DNA from: Heterostelium multicystogenum
Taxonomy: Eukaryota; Evosea; Eumycetozoa; Acytosteliales; Acytosteliaceae
Direction of reading: 5' to 3'
DNA: 64,000 nucleotides
Assembly (NCBI GenBank): GCA_003667245.1
Contig: RCNN01000058.1
Coordinates: 1-64,000 of the forward strand
Shown in pieces: positions 48,333-59,226 of this stretch (position 1 is the stretch's first letter; the number at the start of each line of letters is the position of its first letter). The notes under the pieces are model-generated. The model saw only the letters and a program-made list of their open reading frames with translations. It did not search any database and was not told the origin of the DNA. The position numbers and the translations under genes are program-made.

Positions 48333-50615
48333 CTACATGAGATTATCTCTTACGAAATCATCACAATTGGAAACAAACATACAAGAACACACATCCTCAG
48401 ACTTACAAGTGATGAATCTGGGTAATCTGCAGGCCATCCAAATTACACCAACCATTCCCATGGAAATAACACCATAGATCAAAAATCCAAAGAATGGTAA
48501 CCACTTTTCTCTCATCTTCTTCCATGCTCTCTCCAGTGGAAGACCAAAGTAACGCTCGTTGATAATCAGTGTGATAATATCGAATGGAATGGCAAGTGCC
48601 AACTGAATGACAACGTTGATAACTGCTTCACCTAGTGTGAAGCTTCCACCATCTGGGAAAGGGAAAAAGAAAAGACCACGGAAGCTGTAAAATACCCACA
48701 TTGTAAATGCAGATGTTGGGATAGATGCATTCTCCATAATCATTTCGGTATATAATCCAACGGCACGAACAAACTTCTTTGATTCTTTGTGTTCAGCTCC
48801 CATCATCTTCTCAAAAAACCTTTGATGCATATTTATCACGAATTTGGACTGAAGAACGGAATACAAGTTTACCAACATTCAGCAGGAAGACAGAAATGAT
48901 GGTGAATTCAATTTCATTGATTGTTGAAATCATCATACGACCAAGTGTTGAAATGTGGGCTTGAGCATGGACAACAGCAAGTGAGTGCATGATTGATACT
49001 CCTTTCTTTTCCATTTGTTTGGTGACCAAGAGACGGACTGGAATCATCATGAATATTTCAAAGTAGATTGGATGGACTAAGAGACGCCATGCTACTTTGG
49101 CGTAGTTTGAAAAGTTGGCGTAGATTTGAATGAAAAACATACCATAGAGCAAAGCAGTGGCAGATACCAAAAGCTCAGTTCCAAGAAAAGCAAATCCGTT
49201 GCTAAGTCTTTCTTTGGATGTTTGGTATTTCTTTCCAATGAATCCCATGACAAAGCAAAGTCCACAATATCCGACCACCAAGAGAATGACATCTCCAAGC
49301 CAGAACCAATATGATTCATCACCGGCAAACATTCCCCATGGAACCATTAAAAAGAGACCAATGACACCGATTACATAAACATGGAACTTGGTATCAAACA
49401 TTCTTTTTTAATCCAAAGACTGACATGAATTGCACACCAGTGAAAAGCGCCAAACCGATGATAAAGAAAACACTTGTTAACAGTGTTACACTTTTCTTAT
49501 CGAAATAGTTTACTGTTCCATTATCTTTAAGTATCCAGTTTTCACGTGAGAAACCAAAGATAACAACAATTCCGAGAACTGTTGTGATTAAGACAAATAA
49601 ACATGATTTTAGCGTACTCCCAGCAAAGTTCTAATGAATGGCCAAGCAAAGTCAACTGGAGTCGACGACGGTTAATTTTTTTTGCTTTCTGCGGTTTGTG
49701 TTTTCAGAGCATTTGGATCGATGGAAAGCTCCAACATTTCTGCGGCACCCTTCTCATTTTGGATAGTATCGGCATTTGGATTTTGGTCATCATCCATTTC
49801 GTCTTCGTACTCGTCATCGGTCTCCATAGAGGCTGAACTAGTAGATTCCTCTGAGGTTTTAATTTCGACTGTTTTTGTTCTTGGTGAAAATGGGTGCCTT
49901 TGGAGACTCGACATCTCCAGGTGCTCCCTGGCTTCCAGATCGATTTCTATATCTTGGACTAGCATGGTCGCTTTCTGTATTAATATTTATATTTGGTCTT
50001 GACATTCTTTCATTTATTATAATTGAAGATATATTCTTCTGTATTTATGTTATAAAAAAATGTATCTTTAGATTAGCATAAAATTATTTTTTAAAAGTTG
50101 ATTGTAATGTTAATTAATTAAAGATAGTTGTTATAAATAACAGTTATAAATGGAAAGTACGAAATATTAATCAATTCATGGTATGGCAACAACAATCTTT
50201 GCAACTAAACATGCACAAAAAGCCCAGTTCCAGGATGTGTGGATTAACCTTGAACTTTATCTTTCATTGCATTTTAGAATATTGTTTAATAATCTAATAC
50301 ATTCTCGTCTCCAACATTCTTTCATCATCACACATCTTTCTCAACAATAAGGATTGCGAAATATGTTGCCCAACAATTAAAATTAAAAAAAATGATGTTG
50401 AATTTATTAAAGGGTATCCAAAAAAGGTGGTGAGATTGCTTGATTTGTAAAGTGTTTTTGAAATAAATCTAAGTGCGTGTGTGAAGGATGTCGATTCCAA
50501 ATACCTCCTAAATAAATTTTAGATAGATCTGATCAATACTTACATCTGTTAAAACTGATCCATGCTCTAATTGTTCATTCACAGAACAATTTAAACTTTT
50601 ATCTTTACTTTCCAT
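48333..50615 (-). CDS. Polytopic membrane protein, paralog B (frameshifted)
   Basis: Tandem paralog of the 44677-46475 gene with the same plan: a short first exon (50544-50615, MESKDKSLNC...HGSVLTD), a 505-base intron (50039-50543), then exon 2 opening in phase with KNISSIIINERMSRPNININ. An acidic N-terminal region (ETDDEYEDEMDDDQNPNAD) precedes the membrane spans, such as VIGVIGLFLMVPWGMFAGDE, WLGDVILLVVGYCGLCFVMG and FGFLIYGVISMGMVGVIWMA. The tail is again Cys-rich (TCKSEDVCSCMFVSNCDDF). The segment MEKKGVSIMHSLAVVHAQAH through SSVQIRDKYASKV is identical to paralog A. Frameshifts occur near 49870, 49680, 49590 and 49420. The one at 48818 is a T6 tract (minus strand) where one T fewer restores the match to paralog A. 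Confidence 0.82.
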
Positions 50616-52932
50616 TTTTTTTATTTTAAATAGTAATTAATAAATTTCTGGGAGGTATTTTAAATAAATATTTGAATAAATAAATAATAAATAAATAAAT
50701 AAATAAATAAATAGATATAATTAAATGATAAATTTATTAATTTCCATAAATAATAAAATAATAATAAATTTATTATTTTTATGGATTACTAATTATTTGT
50801 TCAAACCTGATTCTTGATTTTGATTGGATAGTTTTTTGACACTTATCAATCTTATACTATGTTGAGTTTTCTTTAGAACAACATGTTTAAATAAAAATAC
50901 AAATATAATTAATTTTTTGTGTTTACGGTCATCGTGATAAACTTTGTGAATCAACCATAAAGCTGACACTAATTAATACCGCTTTAGTATGGGTCTATGG
51001 ACATATGCAAAGCAATCGATGCGCAAACTTGAGACATTGTGAACATTCAGTATGTTATCAAAATGCAGCATCATGATGACCACTCTGCCACAACACAGAA
51101 TCATAAAAAATGTGCCACGCTCAACTGATCAATAAAAAAAAAGTGACTAGTGGCACCATTTCCAAAAAGCTCCAGACGCGTTTTGCTAATAATAGAATTT
51201 GACCATGTGTGTGTCATGAAAATTTCAGAAGAATTTGGACACGCTGATTTTTTCTGCAATTTGTCGAACCATCGAGAATAAAAATCCAAATAATAATCTG
51301 CAAATCGTTTTTTTTGGATGTAATTTTTCAGTCTGAATTGAGTGCCAACTCGATAATAAGCCCTGAGATTAAGTGAAAAGATTTTACCTCGAGTAAATCG
51401 TGGTTGTAATTTGTAATAATGACGAATGGTATGTCTTTTGGACTGTTGTTCCATGGTCTCAAAAGTGCAACACTGACACAGAGGTACCACATTATTTTTA
51501 AGAGAATTGATGCATGCTAAGATGTAAAAATAGAATCCACATTCCTTATTATTATTATTCTGATATGTCTGGTCCTAGTTTTAATTTTCCCGATTTTTGC
51601 TATTACACTGGTAATTAATTAATTTAAAATAATTCTTTATAGATTTATATTTAACAAACCGCAACTTGTCATATTCTTATTAACACTGTACCTTGAAATC
51701 ATTCAAACCATGGTCCATACTAAAAATCATTCAATATTGATCATTATATATAACCCACTTTATCTTAATGATATTGATGTCGACTTACTTTACTGTTGTT
51801 GGTAAATAGATACACCATTTTATTCTTTTATACTAAAGCAAATGTCAACTTCTATAGTACTCATGAATAATAATAAACATCAATTTAAACTTTGCAATAT
51901 CACATCTACTGTATGAAATAGGATAACAAGTTGAAGATGAAGATAATTATTAATAATTTATTTCTTTTGAACTAATTCTATCTTGAGAAGAACACTCTTC
52001 TTAATTTATTGATGTACTTCTTATTGATCCAACATCAAGAAAAGTATTTACAATCAGAGGTTTGTTCGAAAATGATGATTTTTTATTAATTTTATTTTGA
52101 TATTTTAAAGAAATCTTAGTTTTGGGATGTTTAAAAACATTGGAATGCATTCTAAAATGTGTAAAATTAATGTTTTTTTCAAACTTCTGATCAAATGATC
52201 ATGAATTCAATGGGACAGCTCCCGAAAAATCTTTATTCTTTTTGCAATTTTTCGTATATTAAATTGATATTTATTTTTAATATTATTTAAAAACAATTTA
52301 ATTTCATTGAGTGGTGAAATCATGATTTGATTAAGGTTGCTGAGCAATCATTTAGTATTCATTTCTCACAAACACTCAAAAAACAAAAATACAACATCTT
52401 AGATTTCAATTTAAACATTACCATTATTTAAATTTAACACACCAACCAATCACACATTCACACAACAATTAATCATAAACACACAATCAATCACTCACAT
52501 ATATATATAATAAAAACAAATAAAAAAAATAACTAATAATATAAACAATACAATCAAAAACCTATAAATTATATGTTAATATTTGCATTATATAATATAG
52601 AATAATTAATATATAATAGCCATATATCAATCAATAATAACATTACATTATAACTTGAATAATTTAACTAATTATTAAGATTCAAATTTCAGATAGATCA
52701 TATCTCATAATAATATTAAAAAAAAAAATTCAAACATATATATTATTCATTGTAAATAATTATTTTAAAACTAACAATTAATTACTAATACTTCCCTATT
52801 AATAATTAATCAAACATTAATAATAATAATTATAATATCCAAACAAAACCAAACAAAACTAAACCAAACTAAAACAAAAATAAACATAAAAAAGAAAAAT
52901 AGATTATAAACTATATATATTTATTTATTATT
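50616..52932. other. Long AT-rich intergenic DNA
   Basis: No supported gene. It has an AAAT tetranucleotide tract at about 50672-50713 and an exceptionally A-rich stretch at 52480-52930 before the ADGF start. That stretch includes repeats of the type AACCAAACAAAAC at 52843-52885. One minus-strand open frame of 129 codons (51101-51490) has no recognisable motif. Confidence 0.55.
50672..50713. repeat. AAAT tetranucleotide repeat
   Basis: Tandem AAAT units with one AAT interruption, in A/T-rich intergenic DNA about 60 bases upstream of the paralog B start codon. Confidence 0.9.
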
Positions 52933-54824
52933 ATGTATAAACGATTTATAAAAGTAGCAGCGACATTCTATGCGGTTACTCTATTATTTTTGATGATCAC
53001 TAGTGTCATTGGTGCACAGGATGTTAAACAATATCTTTCTGAGCGTAAAAAACTAAGTGATGCTGAAAATGAAATAAAAGACGGTGCCATCATTCATTTG
53101 ACACCGGCTGAACAGACTGCTAATTCCATATTCACTCAGATTCTTCAGTACGAAGAGTTGCAGTCGTCTAACAACGATCCATCTGGAATCAATTTCTTTG
53201 ATGTAAGTAGTAAATCAAACTCTCAATTCACAAAACTGTACATCATATGACAATAATTACTATTGAATGATACTAGTTATAGTTACTATAAGTGTGTCTA
53301 TTTTAATTTTGATTATTTGATTGCTTACTCTTAATTGTCTAACATCCATCAAACCAAATAAAATTAATTTCCAACTTCTTTTTCATAAAAAAAAAAAAAA
53401 AAAAATAAACAAAACTAATAAACTATATATTGGCAAACTCCAACCTCCAAACTCAAATTAAAATAATAATAATAAAATTCTAGGCAAAGGAAACCATTGA
53501 AACAACACAAATATTTAATATATTAAAGAAGCTGCCAAAGGGAGCGATCCTCCATGTTCACCAAGATAGTTTCAGCAAACCTACGACTACTTGATTGAGG
53601 TTGGATCGTATTTGCCAAATTGCTATATCTATATGGGAGAGAACAACGCCGAGATACCCCTATGGAAATTACTATTTCTTTGAGAACCAGCCATCCGATC
53701 CAAACTGGGTATTGCTCAGCCAAATTCGTCAGTCCACTCCAAATGTCACCGCTTTCGACCAGATGTTTGCTCAACAATCTCACATTGTTTGGCAGGGACA
53801 ACGGTGACTATGTAAACTTGTGGAGAAAGTTTGACGGAATCTTTGACCAAGTCTCTGGTTTGATGACATATGTGCCAATTGTTCTTGGATATGCACAGCA
53901 TTTGATCAACCAATCAATTGAGGATAATATCCAGCACATTGAAGTTCGAAAGTGTTTCAATGACTACTACGATCTCCAAGGCAACACCTATAACGACAAC
54001 CTGGTACAACCCAACAAATGATGCAATTGATTGAAAAGAATAGAATCGCTCTCAATATGCCGGAGCTATCAATGAAGATCATTGGATGCGATGGTAGACA
54101 TTCCAATCAAAGGTAGGTTGTTCAATCAAATCAAAAACCATGATGAAGCTAATGTTGTGATTGTTTGCAGTGTTGTATTTAGCCATATGGAATATGCATT
54201 GGAATTGAGAAACCAGTTCCCTGAGATCTATGTTGGCTATGATTTGGTTGGTCCAGAGGATGAGGGATATCCATTGCTCTATTTCATCGACCAGTTTATG
54301 GAGATTTTGCAAAAAGGTGCAGACAAAGTGTATCCATTGGACTTTTATTTCCACGCTGGTGAGACTTTGCTCTACAACAACACCAACTTGTACGATGCAA
54401 TCCTCTTGAACAGTAAGCGTATTGGACATGGAATCCAACTCTCAAAGCACCCGATTCTTATGCAAATGGTCAAGGATAACGATATTGGAATTGAAGTATG
54501 TCCAATCTCCAATCAGGTATTTAGAGTATGTTGCCAACTTCCGTGCACACCCAGCATTCGACCTATTCAACCAAGGACTTCCAGTTACGATTTCACCCGA
54601 CGACCCCGCCATCTTTGGATATGGTGGACTAACCTATGATTTCTACGAAGTAGTCAACAGCTTGGGGACTCGACATTGCCGGCATTAAACAACTAGTCCT
54701 GAACTCGCTCACACACAGTGCCTACTACAACGACGACGAGAGAGATCTAGCAATGTCATCATGGATCACCAAGTGGGACACATTCATCGACTATGTAAAC
54801 ACTCTAACCCCACCATCCAACTAA
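52933..54824 (+). CDS. ADGF/ADA2-type secreted adenosine deaminase (frameshifted)
   Basis: Converts extracellular adenosine to inosine. A signal peptide is present (FYAVTLLFLMITSVIGAQD). The intron runs 53203-53483 and includes a run of about 19 A. Exon 2 reads LKKLPKGAILHVHQDS with the metal-binding H-x-H, then YDYLIEVGSYLPNCYIYMGE. Next come YVNLWRKFDGIFDQVSGLMT and LGYAQHLINQSIEDNIQHIE. The catalytic block is FYFHAGETLLYNNTNLYDAI, LLNSKRIGHGIQLSKHP and IEVCPISNQV, then ANFRAHPAFDLFNQGLPVTI and SPDDPAIFGYGGLTYDFYEV, giving the HAGE and SPDDP signatures. The end is DTFIDYVNTLTPPSN, stop at 54822-54824. At least six one-base frame changes occur. The N-terminal ADGF dimerisation region is present and the length (about 530 residues) suits the family. 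Confidence 0.9.
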
Positions 54825-55079
54825 CAATCTTCTGGCAACCAATAAACTCAATTTCCTTTTTTCAATTTAAAAAGGAAAGCAAAACACAATTTATATGAAT
54901 GAATGTGTGTACTTTATTTGATGGTCGACTAAATGATTGATTTGGAATTGATCAGCCCTAATTTGGAAAGCAAAGTGCTTGATGAAATTTTTATTTTTTG
55001 ATCTTCCCAAATTTGTTGTTTGATCTTCACTAAATTATTAGTCAATCTTGATTACTTATCAATCACATCATAATTGAAG

Positions 55080-55516
55080 ATGTCTACACATAAAGGATCA
55101 ACATTATCCACTCATGTCTTGGATACAAATACTGGTAATCCAGCTCCAAATTTAAAGGTAACAATATTGAATTAACTTATATTGATAACTTTTCAATGAT
55201 TGATATAAATATATATTAACATGTTGCTTATTGGTATCAACTAAAGGTTATCCTTAAGAAGGAAGTTGGTGAGAATCAATATCAATTGTTGAAGGAGCAA
55301 ACCACCAATGCAGATGGTCGTGCACGTGATTTCCCAGAGTTGGAAAATGGTGTCTATCAAATTACATTTATGACATCGGATTACTTCAAAGCCAACAATA
55401 TCTCTGCCTATTTCTATCCAAAGGTATCCATCGAGTTCATTGTCGATACCACCAGACACTATCATGTTCCACTCTTAATCTCACCTTACGGATATTCAAC
55501 CTATCGTGGAAGTTAA
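55080..55516 (+). CDS. uraH: 5-hydroxyisourate hydrolase (transthyretin-like)
   Basis: Second enzyme of urate breakdown, opening 5-hydroxyisourate to OHCU. Exons 55080-55157 and 55247-55516 give 115 residues, the usual length, with no frameshift. N-terminal signature: LSTHVLDTNTGNPAPNLK, with the catalytic His in STHVLD. Middle: ELENGVYQITFMTSDYF. C-terminal: HYHVPLLISPYGYSTYRGS, ending in the Y-R-G-S tetrapeptide that separates HIU hydrolases from transthyretin. There is no signal peptide. It sits 256 bases downstream of the ADGF gene on the same strand; both act in purine degradation. Confidence 0.95.
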
Positions 55517-55681
55517 ATCTCTTAACAACTATACACATTATCAATTTATCCAAAACAACATGTATAAGTAAACAACAATTACAAACAATTTACGATATTC
55601 ATTTATTTTAGCAGTAGTATTAGTATGACTTGTTGTTGGTTGAATAGATACTACAAGGAGGAATATTACTGACTGTCACTG

Positions 55682-56018
55682 TCACCTAGTATGATCAGTG
55701 TTGTAGCCATTGATAAATGCTAGTTTGTATTTTCCTAAGGATTTGAGTACAATTGATTTTAATGCACATTTGCTTTTACCAGTTGGTTCCAAACTGGTGC
55801 CGGAGATATTTGGTTCAAGTCTTGCAGATGGTGAGCTTGACATTTGGGAAAGATTTCTCAACTGTTTGTACAATATCAAAGCCTGAAGAGGAAGAAGTAG
55901 TAGTATACAAGTGCTGGCTAATAATGGAGCCTCTGGTTGTACATTTGAATGATAAATTCGAGTTACAAGTGCGTAGACCAAGCCTAACAGATGAACAAAT
56001 AGACCTAACACCCAACAT
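55682..56018 (-). CDS. Possible small mitochondrial protein (doubtful)
   Basis: The ATG at 56018 opens an Arg/Ser-rich, acid-free N-terminus (MLGVRSICSSVRLGLRTCNS) that looks like a mitochondrial presequence. GFDIVQTVEKSFPNVKLTI follows. A shifted frame continues with SARLEPNISGTSLEPTGKSK and SIVLKSLGKYKLAFINGYNT to a stop at 55682. The plus strand of the same DNA also reads as plausible protein (LPVGSKLVPEIFGSSLADGE), so the strand is not certain. No family is recognised. Confidence 0.3.
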
Positions 56019-56295
56019 ATTTTATTTTATTATCTTCTACTATTTATCTATCTATTATCACTATAGAGTAATAATGAACTTAGTGAATGCTCAATAGTTT
56101 GGTAAATAGTCGAGTAGTATACAACATTCAAGTTCTGCTTATGAGCTATTGATATGATTTGAGAAAATAGATGTTTTTGGAGTGATTGCCCTGAATTCAA
56201 AGTCATATCCTAACTTGTCAAAATTTGAGATGAATCACAAACGAACGACACATTTATAAATATACAGGAAACATACATACATACTACTTTGAATA

Positions 56296-57110
56296 ATGAA
56301 GATTAACTCAACGACTATAATAGTATGTACGGTACTCTAATGTCATGGGGTGACTGATCAGTCAATGGATTTCTTGACGAAAGAAAGTTAATTAATCATA
56401 ACCATATTGATTTGCTAGGTTGGAAAGAATATAGTTTTGGGTTCCGTACAAGCTGTAACATGTTGAGAAATACCACGGATGGATGCAATCAGAAAGAGAT
56501 TCGTGAATTGACTGCGAGTGAAGAGCTCACCTTGGAGGAAGAATACGAAAACCAAATAAGTTGGTACGAAGATCCTAAAAAGTAGGTTGATAGCGATAAT
56601 ATATAATCGTTACTTCTGAGCCAATTAGCTGACTGTAATTTCGATTTACGCTGCACTGTTTCTTCAAGAATGTACATTATTATTTTAGATAAAGAAAAGA
56701 TTAAAAGAGACGCTGCAGGCGAGCTGGAGGTGGAAAGCATCAAGAAGATTATTTAGATTCAATGGCTGGCGATGTCAATTTGTTTTGGAACGAATTCGAA
56801 GAGGAAGGAACTGCTGAAGTCGAGGTAATGATGCTGAGCCATCCTGCCGTCGACGTGGATTCGGACGAGAAGCTATTGAGATTATGCTTCACTACGCAGT
56901 GACATACCTTTTCAGACATCACTACCCGCTTCATTGTTAAAATAGGAGAGACAAACAGCACCTCGATCGAACTGTTCAAGAAATTAGGAATTCCAACAAG
57001 TTGGACAAGTCAATGTCTTCAAAGAGATCAACATGATCTACGAATCACTCGACCAGATCAAGCAATCTAATCTTTCGAGTCAAATAAAGATATTGAGTTG
57101 GATTGACTAG
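56296..57110 (+). CDS. nat9: NAT9-like GNAT acetyltransferase (heavily frameshifted, possible pseudogene)
   Basis: N-acetyltransferase 9 family; in flies it affects microtubule stability. Pieces in order: MKINSTTII start at 56296 and an intron from about 56323, then VGKNIVL, VPYK and HVEKYHGWMQS. Next is KEIRELTASEELTLEEEYEN and QISWYEDPKK, the family hallmark (LTASE-x-LTLE-x-EY...SW-x-ED). A second intron lies near 56583-56670. Then come ILDKEKIKRDAAGELEVESI, DSMAGDVNLFWNEFEEEGTA, EVEVMMLSHPA, EAIEIMLHYAV, NSTSIELFKKLG and VFKEINMIYESLDQIKQSN, with a stop at 57108-57110. At least six frame changes occur, plus an in-frame TAA (AAGCTGTAACAT near 56451) where a residue is expected. The density of damage is above the window average. 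It lies tail to tail with the AlaX gene, 59 bases apart. Confidence 0.75.
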
Positions 57111-57169
57111 TAGAGTTTAGCCCAAACATTAATGTGTATACTACTATAATAATATTCTTACTGCCACGT

Positions 57170-58081
57170 TTATTTAGCATTGAATCCATTGGAATATGAT
57201 ACATTCTTAAGATTGTTGAGAAGATTTTGAATTTCAGGGATGGTGGTGTTGAGGGCTAACTTGTTGTCGGCGTTGTCAAGTACCATCTTTACGATACGCT
57301 CGGTAAGATCGTTGACGTTAGTTGCAGAGAGACGTGCACGTTGCTCTGCCAATGGGTCAACGGTGGCAGCTGGAGCTGCACCTCCTTTCTTCTTACTCTT
57401 CTTTTTCGTCACCAGTGCTGGCGACAATATCAAATCTAAACTCCAACTCCTTCTTTTGTGCACGATGATTGATACCAGAAATCTTGATACCACCCAACTC
57501 TCCGGTTGTCTTCAAATGAGTAGCTGGGCAGCAATTGATATTCCATCCAGCAATCTCTACCAATGTCAAAGTTGTAACAGACCTAAAGTAGTTTGGGGAA
57601 GAATAGTAGATTTAGTTTAGGAATTCTCCGAATAGAACATTGATAGTTGATTTGATTCATTCTTGCTCTTCCCCTTCCTCCGCCTCTATCACTCCTCTTA
57701 TAAGTCACAGCATCCCTCTTTTATCTCTCAAGACACATACTCTGGTACAGGGAATTTGTCATAAATATATGTGTTGTTAACTTTTTCTTTGAGTATTTAG
57801 CTTCTGCTTCTTTACGGTCGATTGTGAATGTGTTGAGTGGCAAGTTTTCTTTAATGATTCTGTTAGCTTCGTCTTCGATCTTTGAATGAGAGCGTCGCTT
57901 GGTTGTCGTCGAGAGTGTACTCTACACATACTCTTCCCTTCACTTTATTCTGACACTCGACAGAGACTGTCAAAGGTGTATTCAACACCTTGACAATAGC
58001 ACCCTTCAAAACATGACAAGCAGTATCAGTGATGGAGTCTCTTGCTTTTGTCTTTACTTCAGCTGGTTTAGAATCTGACAT
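57170..58081 (-). CDS. AlaX-like alanyl-tRNA editing protein (frameshifted)
   Basis: Free-standing editing domain that deacylates mischarged tRNA-Ala. It starts at 58081; VKTKARDSITDTACHVLKGA matches the helix holding the HxxxH zinc motif, but the first His is Asp here (DTACH). Then TPLTVSVECQNKVKGRVCVE, IEDEANRIIKENLPLNTFTI and DRKEAEAKY, VNNTYIYDKFPVPE. After an intron of roughly 130 bases (about 57.60-57.74 kb) the tRNA-SAD core reads LTLVEIAGWNINCCPATHLK and TTGELGGIKISGINHRAQKK, with Cys and His of the second zinc pair. A Lys-rich linker and a helical C-terminal extension (ERIVKMVLDNADNKLALNTT) end at 57170. Frame changes occur near 57880 and 57425. The extension is unlike standard AlaX-S proteins. 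Confidence 0.8.
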
Positions 58082-58346
58082 ATCTATACTATGCTATAAT
58101 AATAATAATAAATATCTAAGAGTGGATTGTTGCAAAATGCACTGTCAGAAGCTGTCCTTGTGCTCTTGTCTAAAGTTCAACAAACCACACACAACTATTG
58201 ATTTTTTTTATAAATTTATGAGAATTGCATGACAGACCAAACAAGAACAAACACACAAGTGCAATTGAACAGAACAGTAAATTAGAGTATTATACAACCC
58301 ACACACCTACCAACTACATCTTAGCTTGGTTTTTGACATAGTTGGA

Positions 58347-59121
58347 ATGGATCGACGAGGAGCAATGAGGAGAAAATAAATGGATGCACGATTGAAAACA
58401 ACATAATAAATATATTGGTGACTACATTAGATTTTATAAAAAAATCTGAAACTAATGATAGTGGAACTACCAAAGCGACGACTACTTCTGGAGCAGCAGT
58501 AGTAGCTCCGGTAGAAATAATGCATATGCTGGTTATCGGAGTGACTTGGATACTCTGAAAGACTATCATCAGTTTATCAGAGAAGACGATGAAGATGAAC
58601 AGAATAGTTCTTGGGAAAGACGTCTTGCAAAGAAGTATTACGATCGATTGTTCAAGGAGTATGCAATCATCGATCTGTCGAGATATGAAACTGGCCAAGT
58701 TGGAATGCGTTGGCGTATTGAATCGGAGGTTTTTCAGCGGAAAGGGCCAACTGATATGTGGCAACAGAAAGTGCCAGTCAACTGACAGACTATCAAGCTA
58801 CGAGGTGCCTTTTACCTATTCAGAGAACAAGGAGGAAAAGACCGCACTTGTCAAAGTGGTACTATGTCATGCCTGTGCTAAGCTCCTCAACTACACCAAC
58901 ATCAAAAAGAAAAAGAGAGAACTTAAGAAACTGATAAAGGAACAAAACAAAATTAAAAAGAAAAGGAGATTAGATGGAGACGATAAAAAGAAGATGACAA
59001 TGACAATGACAATGAGGATGAGGATAACGATAGTGAAGAAGATGGAGTCGAGGAGGATGTAGATAATAATGATACAAGAACACATAAAGAAGGAGATGAC
59101 AAAGAGAAAAAGCGAAGCTAA
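58347..59121 (+). CDS. fra10ac1: FRA10AC1 homolog, spliceosome-associated protein (frameshifted)
   Basis: Nuclear protein found with late spliceosomes; its exact role is unclear. Core: YRSDLDTLKDYHQFIREDDE, then NSSWERRLAKKYYDRLFKEY and AIIDLSRYETGQVGMRWRIE. A shifted frame gives FSGKGQLICGNRKCQSTDRL, SSYEVPFTYSENKEEKTALV and KVVLCHACAKLLNYTNIKKK. The CGN-x2-C and C-x2-C pairs suggest a zinc site. The C-terminus is an acidic run (DDNDNDNDEDEDNDSEEDG) then KEGDDKEKKRS with a stop at 59119-59121, in a third frame. The start (ATG at 58347, MDRRGAMRRK) is tentative because the first 150 bases shift frame or contain an intron. It is divergent from the AlaX gene and convergent with the Obg GTPase gene. 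Confidence 0.82.
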
Positions 59122-59226
59122 TCAGGAAAGAGATGATGAGTTTAATAAATTTTTTTGAAGGACTGTTCCCATAAGACGCACCTGGATTGTATTCTTCTTT
59201 TTGCCTGATCGATAATGTTTGTTTAT

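Noticed and set aside
58321..58764. 147-codon open frame on minus strand
   Set aside because: Antisense shadow of the FRA10AC1 core, whose plus-strand reading matches a known family.
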